Assembly (NCBI GenBank): GCA_004554395.1
Contig: SFMP01000033.1
Coordinates: 1-24,126, forward strand
Source: Myxococcales bacterium
GTDB taxonomy: Bacteria > Myxococcota_A > Bradymonadia > UBA4248
DNA length: 24,126 bases
Direction of reading: 5' to 3'
The position numbers and the translations under genes were made by a program. Below the pieces are notes generated by a model. That model worked only from the letters and a program-made list of their open reading frames with translations. It did no database searches and had not been told where the DNA came from. Positions 16,381-23,965 of this stretch are shown here, piece after piece. How positions within the stretch are numbered: position 1 is the stretch's first letter; each line of letters starts with the position of its first letter.

Positions 16381-17718
16381 CTAGAAATCGCTATCGAACA
16401 TGAGGTTTTCGATGACTTCGGGGATTTTTTGCGGTTCGAATCGGACGAGGTCGAGGAATTCGGTGAGGAATTTCATGGTTTGGCGGGGATTGGCGAGTTG
16501 ACCTTGTTGTGTGAGCGCGTTGACGACATCGGAGAGGGGGGCTTCGATGCCGTCTGGGATGACGGCGCTTGGGTAGGCGTGGCGGTAGAGATCGACCAAG
16601 TGGGCGGTCATTTGGAGGTAGTCGGGGGCGGTGAGTTGATTGAGGAAGCAGATGTATTGCGGTGCGAGTGCGTCTTGGAGCACGCGAATGCCGTCGGTGT
16701 TGGGGGTCATGGCGAAGACGAGGTAGAGCCCTGGGGTGTCGGAGTAGCGCGTGGGGAGCTCGCGTTGGATGCCGTAGCCGCCTGTGAGGAGTTCGTCGCT
16801 CGAGCATGGGAGGTCGCCTTCGCCTTCGGCGCAGACGGCGTGTGACCAAGCCTGGAAGAGCGATTTGGCGAACATTCGGTTTTGCGATGAAAGTAGCGAA
16901 TAAAATTCGGCTTCGTCGAGGACGACGACGAGACCGGCATAGCCGACGTCTTTTGCGAGTTGAGAAATACCGTTGATAATGTAGGCGTAAATTTTTGCCC
17001 AGGGGCGGTAATCGAGCAACGAATAGATTTTTGGGAATCTGCCGTGAATTAAATTCAATTCGTCGTTGATGTCTTGGTTCGATTGCGTGGGGTGGCCTTC
17101 GATCCAATCGATGAGCATGTGTCGGGCGGTTTGGATCCATGCGTGTTTGTCGCCGACGTGTGCGGGGAGTCGGAGGTGTTCTTCGTCGGCGAGAGCTCGC
17201 GTGTAGGCGATGGCTGGGCTGAGGTAGAGGTGCAGCCCCATGGCGAGTTGTTCGCGGACGCTTCGCGGCATGGGCTTATCGGATTTGATGGCGAATTTTT
17301 TGAGGACTTCTTCGCGATTGGCGGCTTTTTCGAGTAGCGGCGCGATGCCGTCGAGGCTTTTTGGGCGGTCGGGGTAGATGAGATTGCGCAAGACGGCGTG
17401 ATAGATGCGTTTTGGCTGGGAAGGCGATAATTCGGCGTGATCGAGGGTGACTTTTGAGACGAGGAAATTATGCTTGAGCGCGATTTGTTCGATGAGCTCG
17501 AGCATGTGCGATTTTCCGAGACCGTAGTCGCCCAAGAAGGCGCGGCGCGCACCCGATACCGTGGCTTGTTCGAGATCGCGGCGAACGACGTCGATTTCGA
17601 CGTCGCGCCCGACGGTCGATTGCTCGAGATCGGAGGGCGGTACGACGCCCAGGCGCATGGCTTCGAGCGTGAGGGCGGCGTGAAGGCTGTCGACGCTCTG
17701 AGGCGTGTGATTTGTCAT
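16381..17718 (-). CDS. P-loop ATPase of the BREX BrxC/BrxD (DUF2791) superfamily, ATPase 2
   Basis: The 445-residue protein has a Walker A at residues 63-71 (GDYGLGKSH, with the family's typical His after the Ser/Thr) and a Walker B at 263-270 (LVVVLDEAE). Later it has FAMTPN (335-340, a sensor-1-like position) and NPRQTMKFLTEF (410-421, resembling the sensor-2/winged-helix entry N-PR motif). This order is typical of STAND/AAA-like ATPases placed with BREX BrxC/BrxD. BREX proteins of this family act with a methylase and a PglZ phosphatase against phage, but none of those genes is here. ATG at 17718 has AAGG about 11 bases upstream. It lies 235 bp downstream of a related ATPase gene; the pair probably makes a hetero-oligomer. 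Function unproven. Confidence 0.82.
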   Translation of the reverse strand: MTNHTPQSVDSLHAALTLEAMRLGVVPPSDLEQSTVGRDVEIDVVRRDLEQATVSGARRAFLGDYGLGKSHMLELIEQIALKHNFLVSKVTLDHAELSPSQPKRIYHAVLRNLIYPDRPKSLDGIAPLLEKAANREEVLKKFAIKSDKPMPRSVREQLAMGLHLYLSPAIAYTRALADEEHLRLPAHVGDKHAWIQTARHMLIDWIEGHPTQSNQDINDELNLIHGRFPKIYSLLDYRPWAKIYAYIINGISQLAKDVGYAGLVVVLDEAEFYSLLSSQNRMFAKSLFQAWSHAVCAEGEGDLPCSSDELLTGGYGIQRELPTRYSDTPGLYLVFAMTPNTDGIRVLQDALAPQYICFLNQLTAPDYLQMTAHLVDLYRHAYPSAVIPDGIEAPLSDVVNALTQQGQLANPRQTMKFLTEFLDLVRFEPQKIPEVIENLMFDSDF

Positions 17719-17786
17719 ATCGCAAACTACCTTAAATCATACAAAAACAGGCGCACGATGTGGCGCATGGGCTGATGCAACATGGA

Positions 17787-17940
17787 CGCCGTAAAACGGC
17801 GATCCCCCGTGAGCGGTGTGAATGCTCGGGGGCGGCGAATCGCCCCAGAGGCTCGGGAATTGCTTGGAATTGCTCGGGATTGCTCGGGGGCGGCGAATCA
17901 CCCCAGAGGCTCGGGAATTGCATGGAATTGCTCGGGGGCG
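17787..17940. repeat. Hairpin plus 48-bp tandem repeats between the two ATPase genes
   Basis: A 6-bp hairpin (CGCCGT / ACGGCG) lies at 17787-17801. From 17824 a 48-base unit beginning GCTCGGGGGCGGCGAAT is repeated at 17882, and a third copy starts at 17930 but breaks off after about 13 bases. The first copy carries an extra 10-base GCTCGGGATT. Each full unit contains a GGGGCG/CGCCCC-type stem; in the second copy one base is changed (CACCCC). The block begins 13 bases after the stop of ATPase 1, so it sits at a 3' end. Confidence 0.75.
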
Positions 17941-17953
17941 GCTTTGAGAGTGA

Positions 17954-19252
17954 TTAGAAATCGTCGAAATCGTCTTCGACGTCTTCGACTTGTTCGACGG
18001 CTTGTTGCCCCGACCACATGAGTTCTTTGGCATCTTCGGGCGTGAGAGCGATCTCGCCCTCGGCGAGTTGCTGATAGAGGAAATCGACCCAAGATTTGAC
18101 GAAGAGTCGTCGGTGATTGACTTCGAAGCAAGCCTCGGTGCAGGCTCGCGCGAGGAGTTCGGCGTTGGCGGCTTGCGTCGCATGGTTGAACGAGACATCG
18201 CGAGCATCTTCGAAGACTTCGACGAGTTTCGTGCCGAGTTGTGTGAGGAGGTCTTCGGGTGGGAGGTCGAGTTTTTCGAGGTCGATGAGGACGGCTTGCG
18301 GGCTTCGGACGCTGAGCGCCACGGGCGATTTGAGCCGCTGATAGAGTGCCGGATAATCGGGCACGACGGTGCGCATAAATTCGGGCGGAACGGCATACAT
18401 AAAGAGCGTATGCGGCAATTGATGGCGCCCGCACAAGTCGACGACTTGACGCAAATTATCGCCGATAATGTGCGATCGCTTCGTACTGACCGACATATTG
18501 CGGTCGACTTCGTCGAAGAGCAAGACGGTTCCGGGCAAGCCCAAGGCGACGATCATTTGGAGCAAACTGCGCATCATCGTGAAGCCGTTCGATCGCGTAA
18601 TCTGTTCATAGACGCCGCAATCGCGCAATTCGACCGTATTGGTCACGTTTTCGCCTAACAACCAAGCTTCGAGCATTTGCTCGCGGTGATAATCGTTCTG
18701 CAAACAAGCCAACGCCAAATGCGCGACCGCTTGTCGGCACGAATGGCTTTCGCACCATACGCGCATGAGCTTTGTCGTTATCCATTGTGCGACGTCGGAT
18801 TGGGGCTGGCGCGACGAGGCGGCAGCTTCTTCGAGGCGCTTATCGACGACGTGGCGCACGACGTTGCAAATGCCCAATTGCGGCGGCTCGAGGATCGATT
18901 CGGGGCGAAGCATGAGGTGATTGGCGACGTTCTGATAGACTTTCAGTGCGTCGTCGTATGGGCATTCGGCTGGCGACAATTCGACGAGCGACGTCACAAA
19001 GCCGTATTTCCATGCCAATTCGCGAACGCAGTGCAAGAAGTGCGTTTTGCCGCCGCCGAAATACCCTTGCACGAGCTTAAAACTCGATCCTTGCTTGAGC
19101 AGCGACTGGAAATATTCGTGTTCCAAGACGTTGAGATAGCTCTCGTTGCCGACGTTGATTCGACTCAAACCGAACTCGGGCGGCTGACCGCCTTCGCCCA
19201 ATCGTTGGATGATATGCGATGCGATGAGTTTGTTCTCTTCGTTTGTAGTCAT
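17954..19252 (-). CDS. P-loop ATPase of the BREX BrxC/BrxD (DUF2791) superfamily, ATPase 1
   Basis: The protein has 432 residues from the ATG at 19252, where GAGGGAG lies 7 bases upstream. The frame is open to 19342 but only through repeat DNA. Walker A is at residues 63-71 (GYFGGGKTH) and Walker B at 242-249 (TVLLFDEVD). FMYAVPPEFM (284-293) fits a sensor-1 strand. The last 14 residues are acidic (VEDVEDDFDDF), a possible docking tail. Walker A occupies the same positions as in ATPase 2, but the rest is strongly diverged, so they are old paralogues with probably different roles in one complex. Many Cys/His are scattered through 125-215, with no clear zinc motif. It follows the 281-residue gene after a 434-bp repeat-rich gap, so it may have its own promoter. 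Superfamily call by motif; biological role unknown. Confidence 0.82.
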   Translation of the reverse strand: MTTNEENKLIASHIIQRLGEGGQPPEFGLSRINVGNESYLNVLEHEYFQSLLKQGSSFKLVQGYFGGGKTHFLHCVRELAWKYGFVTSLVELSPAECPYDDALKVYQNVANHLMLRPESILEPPQLGICNVVRHVVDKRLEEAAASSRQPQSDVAQWITTKLMRVWCESHSCRQAVAHLALACLQNDYHREQMLEAWLLGENVTNTVELRDCGVYEQITRSNGFTMMRSLLQMIVALGLPGTVLLFDEVDRNMSVSTKRSHIIGDNLRQVVDLCGRHQLPHTLFMYAVPPEFMRTVVPDYPALYQRLKSPVALSVRSPQAVLIDLEKLDLPPEDLLTQLGTKLVEVFEDARDVSFNHATQAANAELLARACTEACFEVNHRRLFVKSWVDFLYQQLAEGEIALTPEDAKELMWSGQQAVEQVEDVEDDFDDF

Positions 19253-19309
19253 GTCGCTCCCTCTATGTTTTGCACCGATAAATGCTCGCGCGTTGCGCCC
19301 GCTACCCTG

Positions 19310-19480
19310 CGGCAACGGATCGCACGTTGCGCCTTTTCCCATATTTCTATTTTTCTCAATACGGCACCCGCGCCCGCGCCATTCGGCAACGGATCGCGCG
19401 TTGCGCCTTTTCCCATATTTCTATTTTTCTCAATACGGCACCCGCGCCCGCTTACCCTTCGGCAACGGATCGCGCGTTGC
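19310..19480. repeat. 74-76-bp tandem repeat, two full copies and a partial third
   Basis: Units start at 19310, 19384 and 19460 with CGGCAACGGATCGC. Each contains a GCAACG / CGTTGC stem, then a pyrimidine-rich TTTTCCCATATTTCTA stretch and a CAATACGG segment reminiscent of the type B palindromes elsewhere in the window. The third copy diverges after about 20 bases. The array lies between the 281-residue gene and ATPase 1; ORFs through it are repeat artefacts. Confidence 0.8.
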
Positions 19481-19502
19481 ACCATTTGCCCGAGCTCACG
19501 AG

Positions 19503-19626
19503 CCCATCCACTCAAAGGCTCATCGACTCAAATTCAAATGCTCATCGACTCAAATTCAAATGCCCATCGACTCAAATTCAAAGGCTCATCGACTCAAATT
19601 CAAATGCTCATCGACTCAAATGCCCA
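19503..19626. repeat. 22-bp tandem repeat, five copies plus a partial one
   Basis: CATCGACTCAAATTCAAATG-type units begin at 19521, 19543, 19565, 19587 and 19609, exactly 22 bp apart, with a shortened copy at about 19504. Differences are one or two bases in the last positions. The array starts 61 bases past the stop of the 281-residue gene. There is no spacer-repeat alternation, so it is not a CRISPR. It resembles an iteron or protein-binding array in form, but no function can be assigned. Confidence 0.85.
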
Positions 19627-19686
19627 AAAACGAGACGCCCCCGGGCGAAGAGATGCGCAAAAGCTCTGGCAAAAATGCACGCCATT

Positions 19687-20532
19687 CTATTCGCGTCGGA
19701 AACACATCGTCAAATAATATTGTCCCTCGGTCGGTCCCATCGGGATAAAGAGCACATTTGCCTTGTTTTTCGTGCTCCCGCCCGTTGCCGTACCCAAATC
19801 GAGCCGGTATCCGTTGTGTGCGATGAGCCCGTCTTGTCGCAACTTTTGTATTTGATAGGCGAGCAAATATCGCGGGAATTGCGTCGCCTTCTTGAGTTGA
19901 ACCGCATGCGGCCAAATCCACGCCATCGGCACTAATACATCGACGATATCGATGCGCTCGCCAGCGGGCTTGCCATCCTTGAGTAAAACGATATCGTAGG
20001 CGGCTTTAAGCGCTTGCCAGAACGATTTCGAATCAATGCGAGCCGCTCGGAATTGGTCGAGCAATTCCCCATAAACATTCCAAATATCGCTCGGATCGAG
20101 CGACGATTGCGCCATTGGTTCGCGAGCATACGACCACGTCGTCTTACATTGCTCGAAATTGACTTCGAGCGTGAGCGGATGAACGTATAAAACGAGCGGG
20201 CTATCCGATACCATCTTGATTTGATCGGGCTTGGGCGCCGTCGCATTGAGCCCTGCGATCAAGTCTTGACGCGCCGTCGTGCGAAGCGTTCGCAATCGGT
20301 CTTCGAGCCCGCGAATCAACGCCGCATAACTATCGGCACCGCCATAAGGCGCCAAATCGGCGTGCTGTATCGCATTCAATGCATCGGCCACGTAGTCTTG
20401 GCGATTCAAGCTGGCCACGTCGCCCATCTTGTCGAGCGCCTTGGCAATCGGTTTCGATGCCGCCACCACCTGATTGACCGTTCTGCTCATCTGTTGAAGT
20501 GCAGACCAAAGCTCCGCATCTGTCTCAAACAT
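19687..20532 (-). CDS. Unrecognised 281-residue protein, probable partner of the ATPase pair
   Basis: The ATG at 20532 is preceded by AGAGAG and, further off, GAGGAG. No signal peptide or membrane segment is visible, so it should be cytoplasmic. Residues 1-110 look all-helical, with heptad-like spacing (LWSALQQMSRTVNQVV and YAALIRGLEDRLRTLRTTARQDL), suggesting a short coiled coil. Residues 130-200 are mixed. Residues about 200-250 (PHAVQLKKATQFPRYLLAYQIQKLRQDGLIAHNGYRLDLG) have the look of a winged-helix-type segment, followed by a beta-rich end (NVLFIPMGP-EGQYYLTMCF). I cannot name the family. It sits 50 bp after gsk and upstream of the two BrxC/D-like ATPases on the same strand, which is the main reason to link it to them. 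Confidence 0.8.
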   Translation of the reverse strand: MFETDAELWSALQQMSRTVNQVVAASKPIAKALDKMGDVASLNRQDYVADALNAIQHADLAPYGGADSYAALIRGLEDRLRTLRTTARQDLIAGLNATAPKPDQIKMVSDSPLVLYVHPLTLEVNFEQCKTTWSYAREPMAQSSLDPSDIWNVYGELLDQFRAARIDSKSFWQALKAAYDIVLLKDGKPAGERIDIVDVLVPMAWIWPHAVQLKKATQFPRYLLAYQIQKLRQDGLIAHNGYRLDLGTATGGSTKNKANVLFIPMGPTEGQYYLTMCFRRE

Positions 20533-20582
20533 ATCGTCTCTCTATCTCCTCTAACATCATCCCCCAGCAAGGCACAAAACGC

Positions 20583-21866
20583 CTAAGAGTCGTTCTCCTT
20601 GTCGTTTCCGATGGGGGCTTCTAATCGCGGTGAATTATTGCGCAAAACTTCATACGCCACGCGGTTGCCGTATTGCGCATTGCGCGAGAGCGAAGAATAG
20701 GTCAAGAATCGAATATCGTGCGAGTGCTTTTTCGAATCGGGCACCGACTCGGCATGATATCGCGTCGCCGCCACGTCGTGTAAAAACGCCGCCAGCGCGG
20801 CATCGCCCGCGCCATTCGTATTGCGCAACTTCTGCGGCCCGCCCAAATACGGGTGAATATGCGTAAACACGCGCATCGGATTCGGGCAAAAATGACGCAT
20901 CACGAGCCGGCTATATTCGTATTGATTGTAATTCTCAATCGCGCCGCTATGCAATCCATCGCGCGTCGCCCGCTTGACCGATTCATCGGTATAGCCGCAC
21001 ATCGTCAGCCCGCGCGCCCCCTCGGTGATGAGCACCGCATCGGTGCGATCTAATAGAGCATTGCCCGCCAAAAGCGGATCCGAAAACCCCGTCAGGGCCT
21101 CCGCTTCGCGGGCATTCATCGCAGCAATATTGACGTATTTCTCTAAAATCGACAAAATCTCGTCGTGCATCCGCCGCACAATCGTGCTCGTCCCCATGCC
21201 AAACGCCACCGGAACGCCTGCATCGTGGGCAATCTCCATCATCCGCAACGCCGCCTTCGCTATCGGCCGGTTCGGATTCGCCAAGCAATACACACTCGTA
21301 AGCACCACACTCGCTTTGCGCACCACATCTTCGGGCACATCGTCGGGGCCATAATTGCCACTTATCCCCGGCGCCACCGCAAACGAACGCTCACCATCGG
21401 GCGTGAAACACGTCACGGCTATCCCAACCTCGCCCGCTATCGGTACCAAATAATCGAGGCTCACCGCCTTCGGCGTCTGCGCCACATAGGCAAATGCCGG
21501 CGTATGCGGGTGAATCGTCTCGGGAATCGCCCCCAACAAAATCGCAGGCTCCCCCGACAAATGCGTGTAATTGCACAGCGTATTCGACGCCGTCCCACCC
21601 GCTGCATAACGCACCTCGAGCCCCAACTCGCGCACGCGCTCCAACAAACGCGCTATCTTCTCCGCCGAAAATTGCACGCTTTCGCCACATATCAACCCCA
21701 ACTCTGGCAACAACGACTCGGGGCAACCATGTATCTCCAAATCTACGATGACTTCATCCAGACCGAGCAAATACCACGGTTTCGACCACTCATTCGTGGC
21801 GATCGTCGATTTCTTTTCCGTCACAGGGAAATAATATTTGCCCTTTCGGATACCCGGAAAACGCAT
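20583..21866 (-). CDS. gsk: Inosine-guanosine kinase (PfkB/ribokinase family)
   Basis: The protein has 427 residues from the ATG at 21866, which has GAGGA about 7 bases upstream; the frame reaches a TTG at 21884 that lies inside the ribosome-site region. It matches E. coli Gsk (434 residues) along its length: MRFPGIRKGKYYFPV at the start, AGGTASNTLCNY (nucleoside site), AMNAREAEALTGFSDPLLA, GAIENYNQYEYSR, THIHPYLGGPQK, then the PfkB signature NTNGAGDAALAAFLHD with the catalytic Asp, and LTYSSL-RNAQYGNRV-YEVL near the end. It phosphorylates guanosine and inosine with ATP for purine salvage. Gsk is best known from gammaproteobacteria, so its presence here may reflect transfer or a wider distribution. 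It is the first gene of the group leading into the 281-residue gene. Confidence 0.94.
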   Translation of the reverse strand: MRFPGIRKGKYYFPVTEKKSTIATNEWSKPWYLLGLDEVIVDLEIHGCPESLLPELGLICGESVQFSAEKIARLLERVRELGLEVRYAAGGTASNTLCNYTHLSGEPAILLGAIPETIHPHTPAFAYVAQTPKAVSLDYLVPIAGEVGIAVTCFTPDGERSFAVAPGISGNYGPDDVPEDVVRKASVVLTSVYCLANPNRPIAKAALRMMEIAHDAGVPVAFGMGTSTIVRRMHDEILSILEKYVNIAAMNAREAEALTGFSDPLLAGNALLDRTDAVLITEGARGLTMCGYTDESVKRATRDGLHSGAIENYNQYEYSRLVMRHFCPNPMRVFTHIHPYLGGPQKLRNTNGAGDAALAAFLHDVAATRYHAESVPDSKKHSHDIRFLTYSSLSRNAQYGNRVAYEVLRNNSPRLEAPIGNDKENDS

Positions 21867-21925
21867 AGCTTCGTCCTCTCTCAACGATAAGTCTATCCGC
21901 TCTGCCTCGTACAGAACGGGCGGAA

Positions 21926-21955
21926 AAAATAGCCCAAATTCTAACGTAGTTGCAA
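21926..21955 (-). promoter_or_regulatory. Candidate sigma-70-like promoter of gsk
   Basis: On the minus strand TTGCAA (21950-21955) and TATTTT (21926-21931) are 18 bases apart, each matching 4 of 6 consensus bases. The position would give a 5' UTR of about 50 bases. Weak by sequence, but it is the best pair in the short stretch between the gene and the heptamer array. Confidence 0.3.
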
Positions 21956-21987
21956 GTAGATTTAATACCTACATGGGAATTGGCGAT

Positions 21988-22273
<286 letters not shown>

Positions 22274-22281
<8 letters not shown>

Positions 22282-22446
22282 TGTGGTTTAATTTCCAATT
22301 GCTAATTGCTAACTGCTCATTGCTAACTGTTTTGGTAATGAGCAATAGGTCATGACTGGATAGTGGTTGGGGGGATGGGCAGTGGATAATGGTTAGAAAC
22401 TGTGGTTTAATTTCCAATTGCTAATTGCTAATTGCTAATTGCTAAC
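22274..22446. repeat. 39-bp direct repeat with reverse-oriented heptamers
   Basis: An identical 39-base segment starting TTAGAAACTGTGGTTTAATT occurs at 22274-22312 and 22393-22431. Each ends in heptamers of the opposite orientation (ATTGCTA, ACTGCTC), the reverse complement of the words in the array to the left. Facing arrays of this sort could pair into a long hairpin. The 22313-22392 spacer has only loose repeat words. Confidence 0.8.
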
Positions 22447-22455
22447 TACTTGGGT

Positions 22456-22649
22456 GGGGGAAGTCTCCCCCTACGCGCCTCTCTTGCGCGTCTGTCGCCA
22501 TCGCTTTGCTTCGCCCACTGATCGATCGCCCGACGCGCGCGACGGCGCTACCCCCTCTGCGGGGGACACCCCCGCAACGCCCCCGGGCTATATCGCGATT
22601 CCCGCCAAGGCGGGTTAGCGGGCGAGGCTTCAACAAACCTTTATATAGC
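22456..22649. other. GC-rich hairpin cluster downstream of the 39-residue-repeat lipoprotein gene
   Basis: GGGGGA/TCCCCC at 22456-22471, a perfect 8-bp TGCGGGGG/CCCCCGCA stem at 22558-22576, and CCCGCC/GGCGGG at 22601-22614. The last is nested in a wider GCTATAT (22587-22593) / ATATAGC (22643-22649) pairing that begins 9 bases after the stop codon at 22659. There is no U-tract, so a Rho-independent terminator is possible but not shown. I support no gene in 22282-22658. Confidence 0.5.
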
Positions 22650-22658
22650 GATGTTTTT

Positions 22659-23768
22659 CTACTGTTGTTGCCCATTCTGTTCCGCCGGATCGTAGCAATA
22701 CCCGCCATCATTGGGGAATTCTGGATTCCATCCGGGAATGCGGCACTTAAATCCACCACGGCAATGCGAGTCGTCGATACATCCACACGAATACCGATCT
22801 GCACCAGCTGCTTTGACGCAAATCGTTCCAATTTCGTTTTGGACTTGACCTGCGACCACGCCACATTCGTGAGCGTCTTGGAGATACTCGATTTTTCCAT
22901 TAGAACACGCGCCTTCATAGCCAACGCCATGGACATTTGCGCAGACTCCCATGCCATCTTCTGCCTTCAAACAGAAATTCACGAAATCGCACTTTCCATC
23001 GGTACAAGCCGAATGGCACGGATAAACCTTCTTCTCGACGACATACAACTCACCACCTATCGCCTTGCCGCAAACCGTCACAGCCGACTCATGCGCATCG
23101 CCCGTTTGTTGGCAAGTCGCATTTTCGCCCTCTTTCGCACTCTTTCCGCAGGGTCGGTGGCATTCGGCTTTATTCTCGCCAACTTTGAAACACGTCGTCT
23201 TCGCGCCGTTTTCCTCCTGGCAAGCCGTCACAGGCCCCCACGTTCCTTGCGCCGTGCACAACTCAACGCCTTGGCTATCGCCGGCGGCACAACGCGTAAT
23301 CCCTGGGGTGCATTTATTCGGATCGACGACTGCATCTTTGCACTCTAAATCGGTCTTGCCCTCGACTTTTTGGCAAGTCTTCGTGCCGTCTTCTTTACAA
23401 TTATCGCCCTCATTCTTGCCCTTGCACGGATCTTCGCTCGCGGCGGGCTTGTCTTCGCATTGGAGGCCTTCTTTGCCCTCGATTTTTTGGCAAGTCTTCG
23501 TGCCGTCTTCTTTACAATTATCGCCCTCATTCTTGCCCTTGCACGGATCTTCGCTCGCGGCGGGCTTGTTTTTGCACTCTAAATCGGTCTTGCCCTCGAC
23601 TTTTTGGCACGTCTTCGAGCCATCGGCATTACACTTATCGCCCACATTCTTTCCCTTACACGTCATCGTTGGCACTTCCGCCCCAGAATCGCTCGAATCA
23701 TCGCCGCAACCTGCGCCAAACAATCCCAACACCGCACAAATACTCCACAAACACAACGTTCTCTTCAT
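22659..23768 (-). CDS. Cys-rich lipoprotein with three 39-residue tandem repeats
   Basis: The protein has 369 residues from the ATG at 23768, with AAGGCGG 7 bases upstream; an in-frame TTG and GTG just before it are less likely. The signal ends at a lipobox (GLFGAGC followed by GDDSSDSG), so it should be an outer-membrane or surface lipoprotein. Residues about 35-150 hold three copies of a 39-residue unit (CKGKNEGDNCKEDGTKTCQK then EGK--L-C--KPAASEDP), with DNA copies exactly 117 bp apart. The C-terminal two thirds have many Cys in pairs and end in a CGCIDDSHCRGGFKC module and a Gln-rich tail (EQNGQQQ). It has no enzyme motif; a role in adhesion or surface display is inference. Stands alone, with its own leader. 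Confidence 0.87.
   Translation of the reverse strand: MKRTLCLWSICAVLGLFGAGCGDDSSDSGAEVPTMTCKGKNVGDKCNADGSKTCQKVEGKTDLECKNKPAASEDPCKGKNEGDNCKEDGTKTCQKIEGKEGLQCEDKPAASEDPCKGKNEGDNCKEDGTKTCQKVEGKTDLECKDAVVDPNKCTPGITRCAAGDSQGVELCTAQGTWGPVTACQEENGAKTTCFKVGENKAECHRPCGKSAKEGENATCQQTGDAHESAVTVCGKAIGGELYVVEKKVYPCHSACTDGKCDFVNFCLKAEDGMGVCANVHGVGYEGACSNGKIEYLQDAHECGVVAGQVQNEIGTICVKAAGADRYSCGCIDDSHCRGGFKCRIPGWNPEFPNDGGYCYDPAEQNGQQQ
23371..23650. repeat. 117-bp in-frame tandem repeat inside the lipoprotein gene
   Basis: The word TGGCAAGTCTTCGTGCCGTC occurs at 23371 and 23488 (nearly identical copies) and a diverged third copy begins at 23605, each 117 bp (39 codons) apart. The two left-hand copies differ by only a few bases, pointing to recent duplication or ongoing copy-number change. 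Confidence 0.9.
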
Positions 23769-23795
23769 CACCAATCCGCCTTTATGCTACAAATC

Positions 23796-23823
23796 GATAT
23801 AAAAACGATACATATAAGCACAA
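23796..23823 (-). promoter_or_regulatory. Candidate promoter of the 39-residue-repeat lipoprotein gene
   Basis: On the minus strand TTGTGC (23818-23823) and TATATC (23796-23801) are 16 bases apart in an AT-rich stretch, 28 bases upstream of the ATG at 23768. Each box is only partly consensus. 23824-23965 shows nothing further I can support. Confidence 0.33.
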
Positions 23824-23965
23824 GTTATACATATCGAAAAATGCGACACGGCAAACCCTGCCGAGCAAACCGTTCATGCGATTGTAAATATTTTGACGAC
23901 ACAATCAAGAGAGGAGACGTTTTTTGGAATCTGAAGTAAAGGCGTTCACCCAGCCCACTATTAAT

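Noticed and set aside
17737..18396. 219-residue minus-strand frame overlapping the end of ATPase 1 and the spacer
   Set aside because: Low-complexity Ser/Pro/Arg text from an alternative frame of ATPase 1 plus the 48-bp repeats.
19249..19515. Small minus-strand frame upstream of ATPase 1
   Set aside because: It is a direct translation of the 74-76-bp repeats and has no ribosome site; also excluded as an N-terminal extension of ATPase 1.
19503..19626. CRISPR array
   Set aside because: Units are directly adjacent with no unique spacers and no cas genes are nearby.
16381..20532. A standard BREX locus
   Set aside because: Only BrxC/D-like ATPases are present; no PglX methylase, PglZ, BrxA, BrxB or BrxL was found within the window.
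22442..22957. 171-residue minus-strand frame overlapping the end of the repeat lipoprotein gene
   Set aside because: Its end runs through GC-rich hairpins, and its start is out of frame inside the Cys-rich lipoprotein, which is clearly the coding frame.
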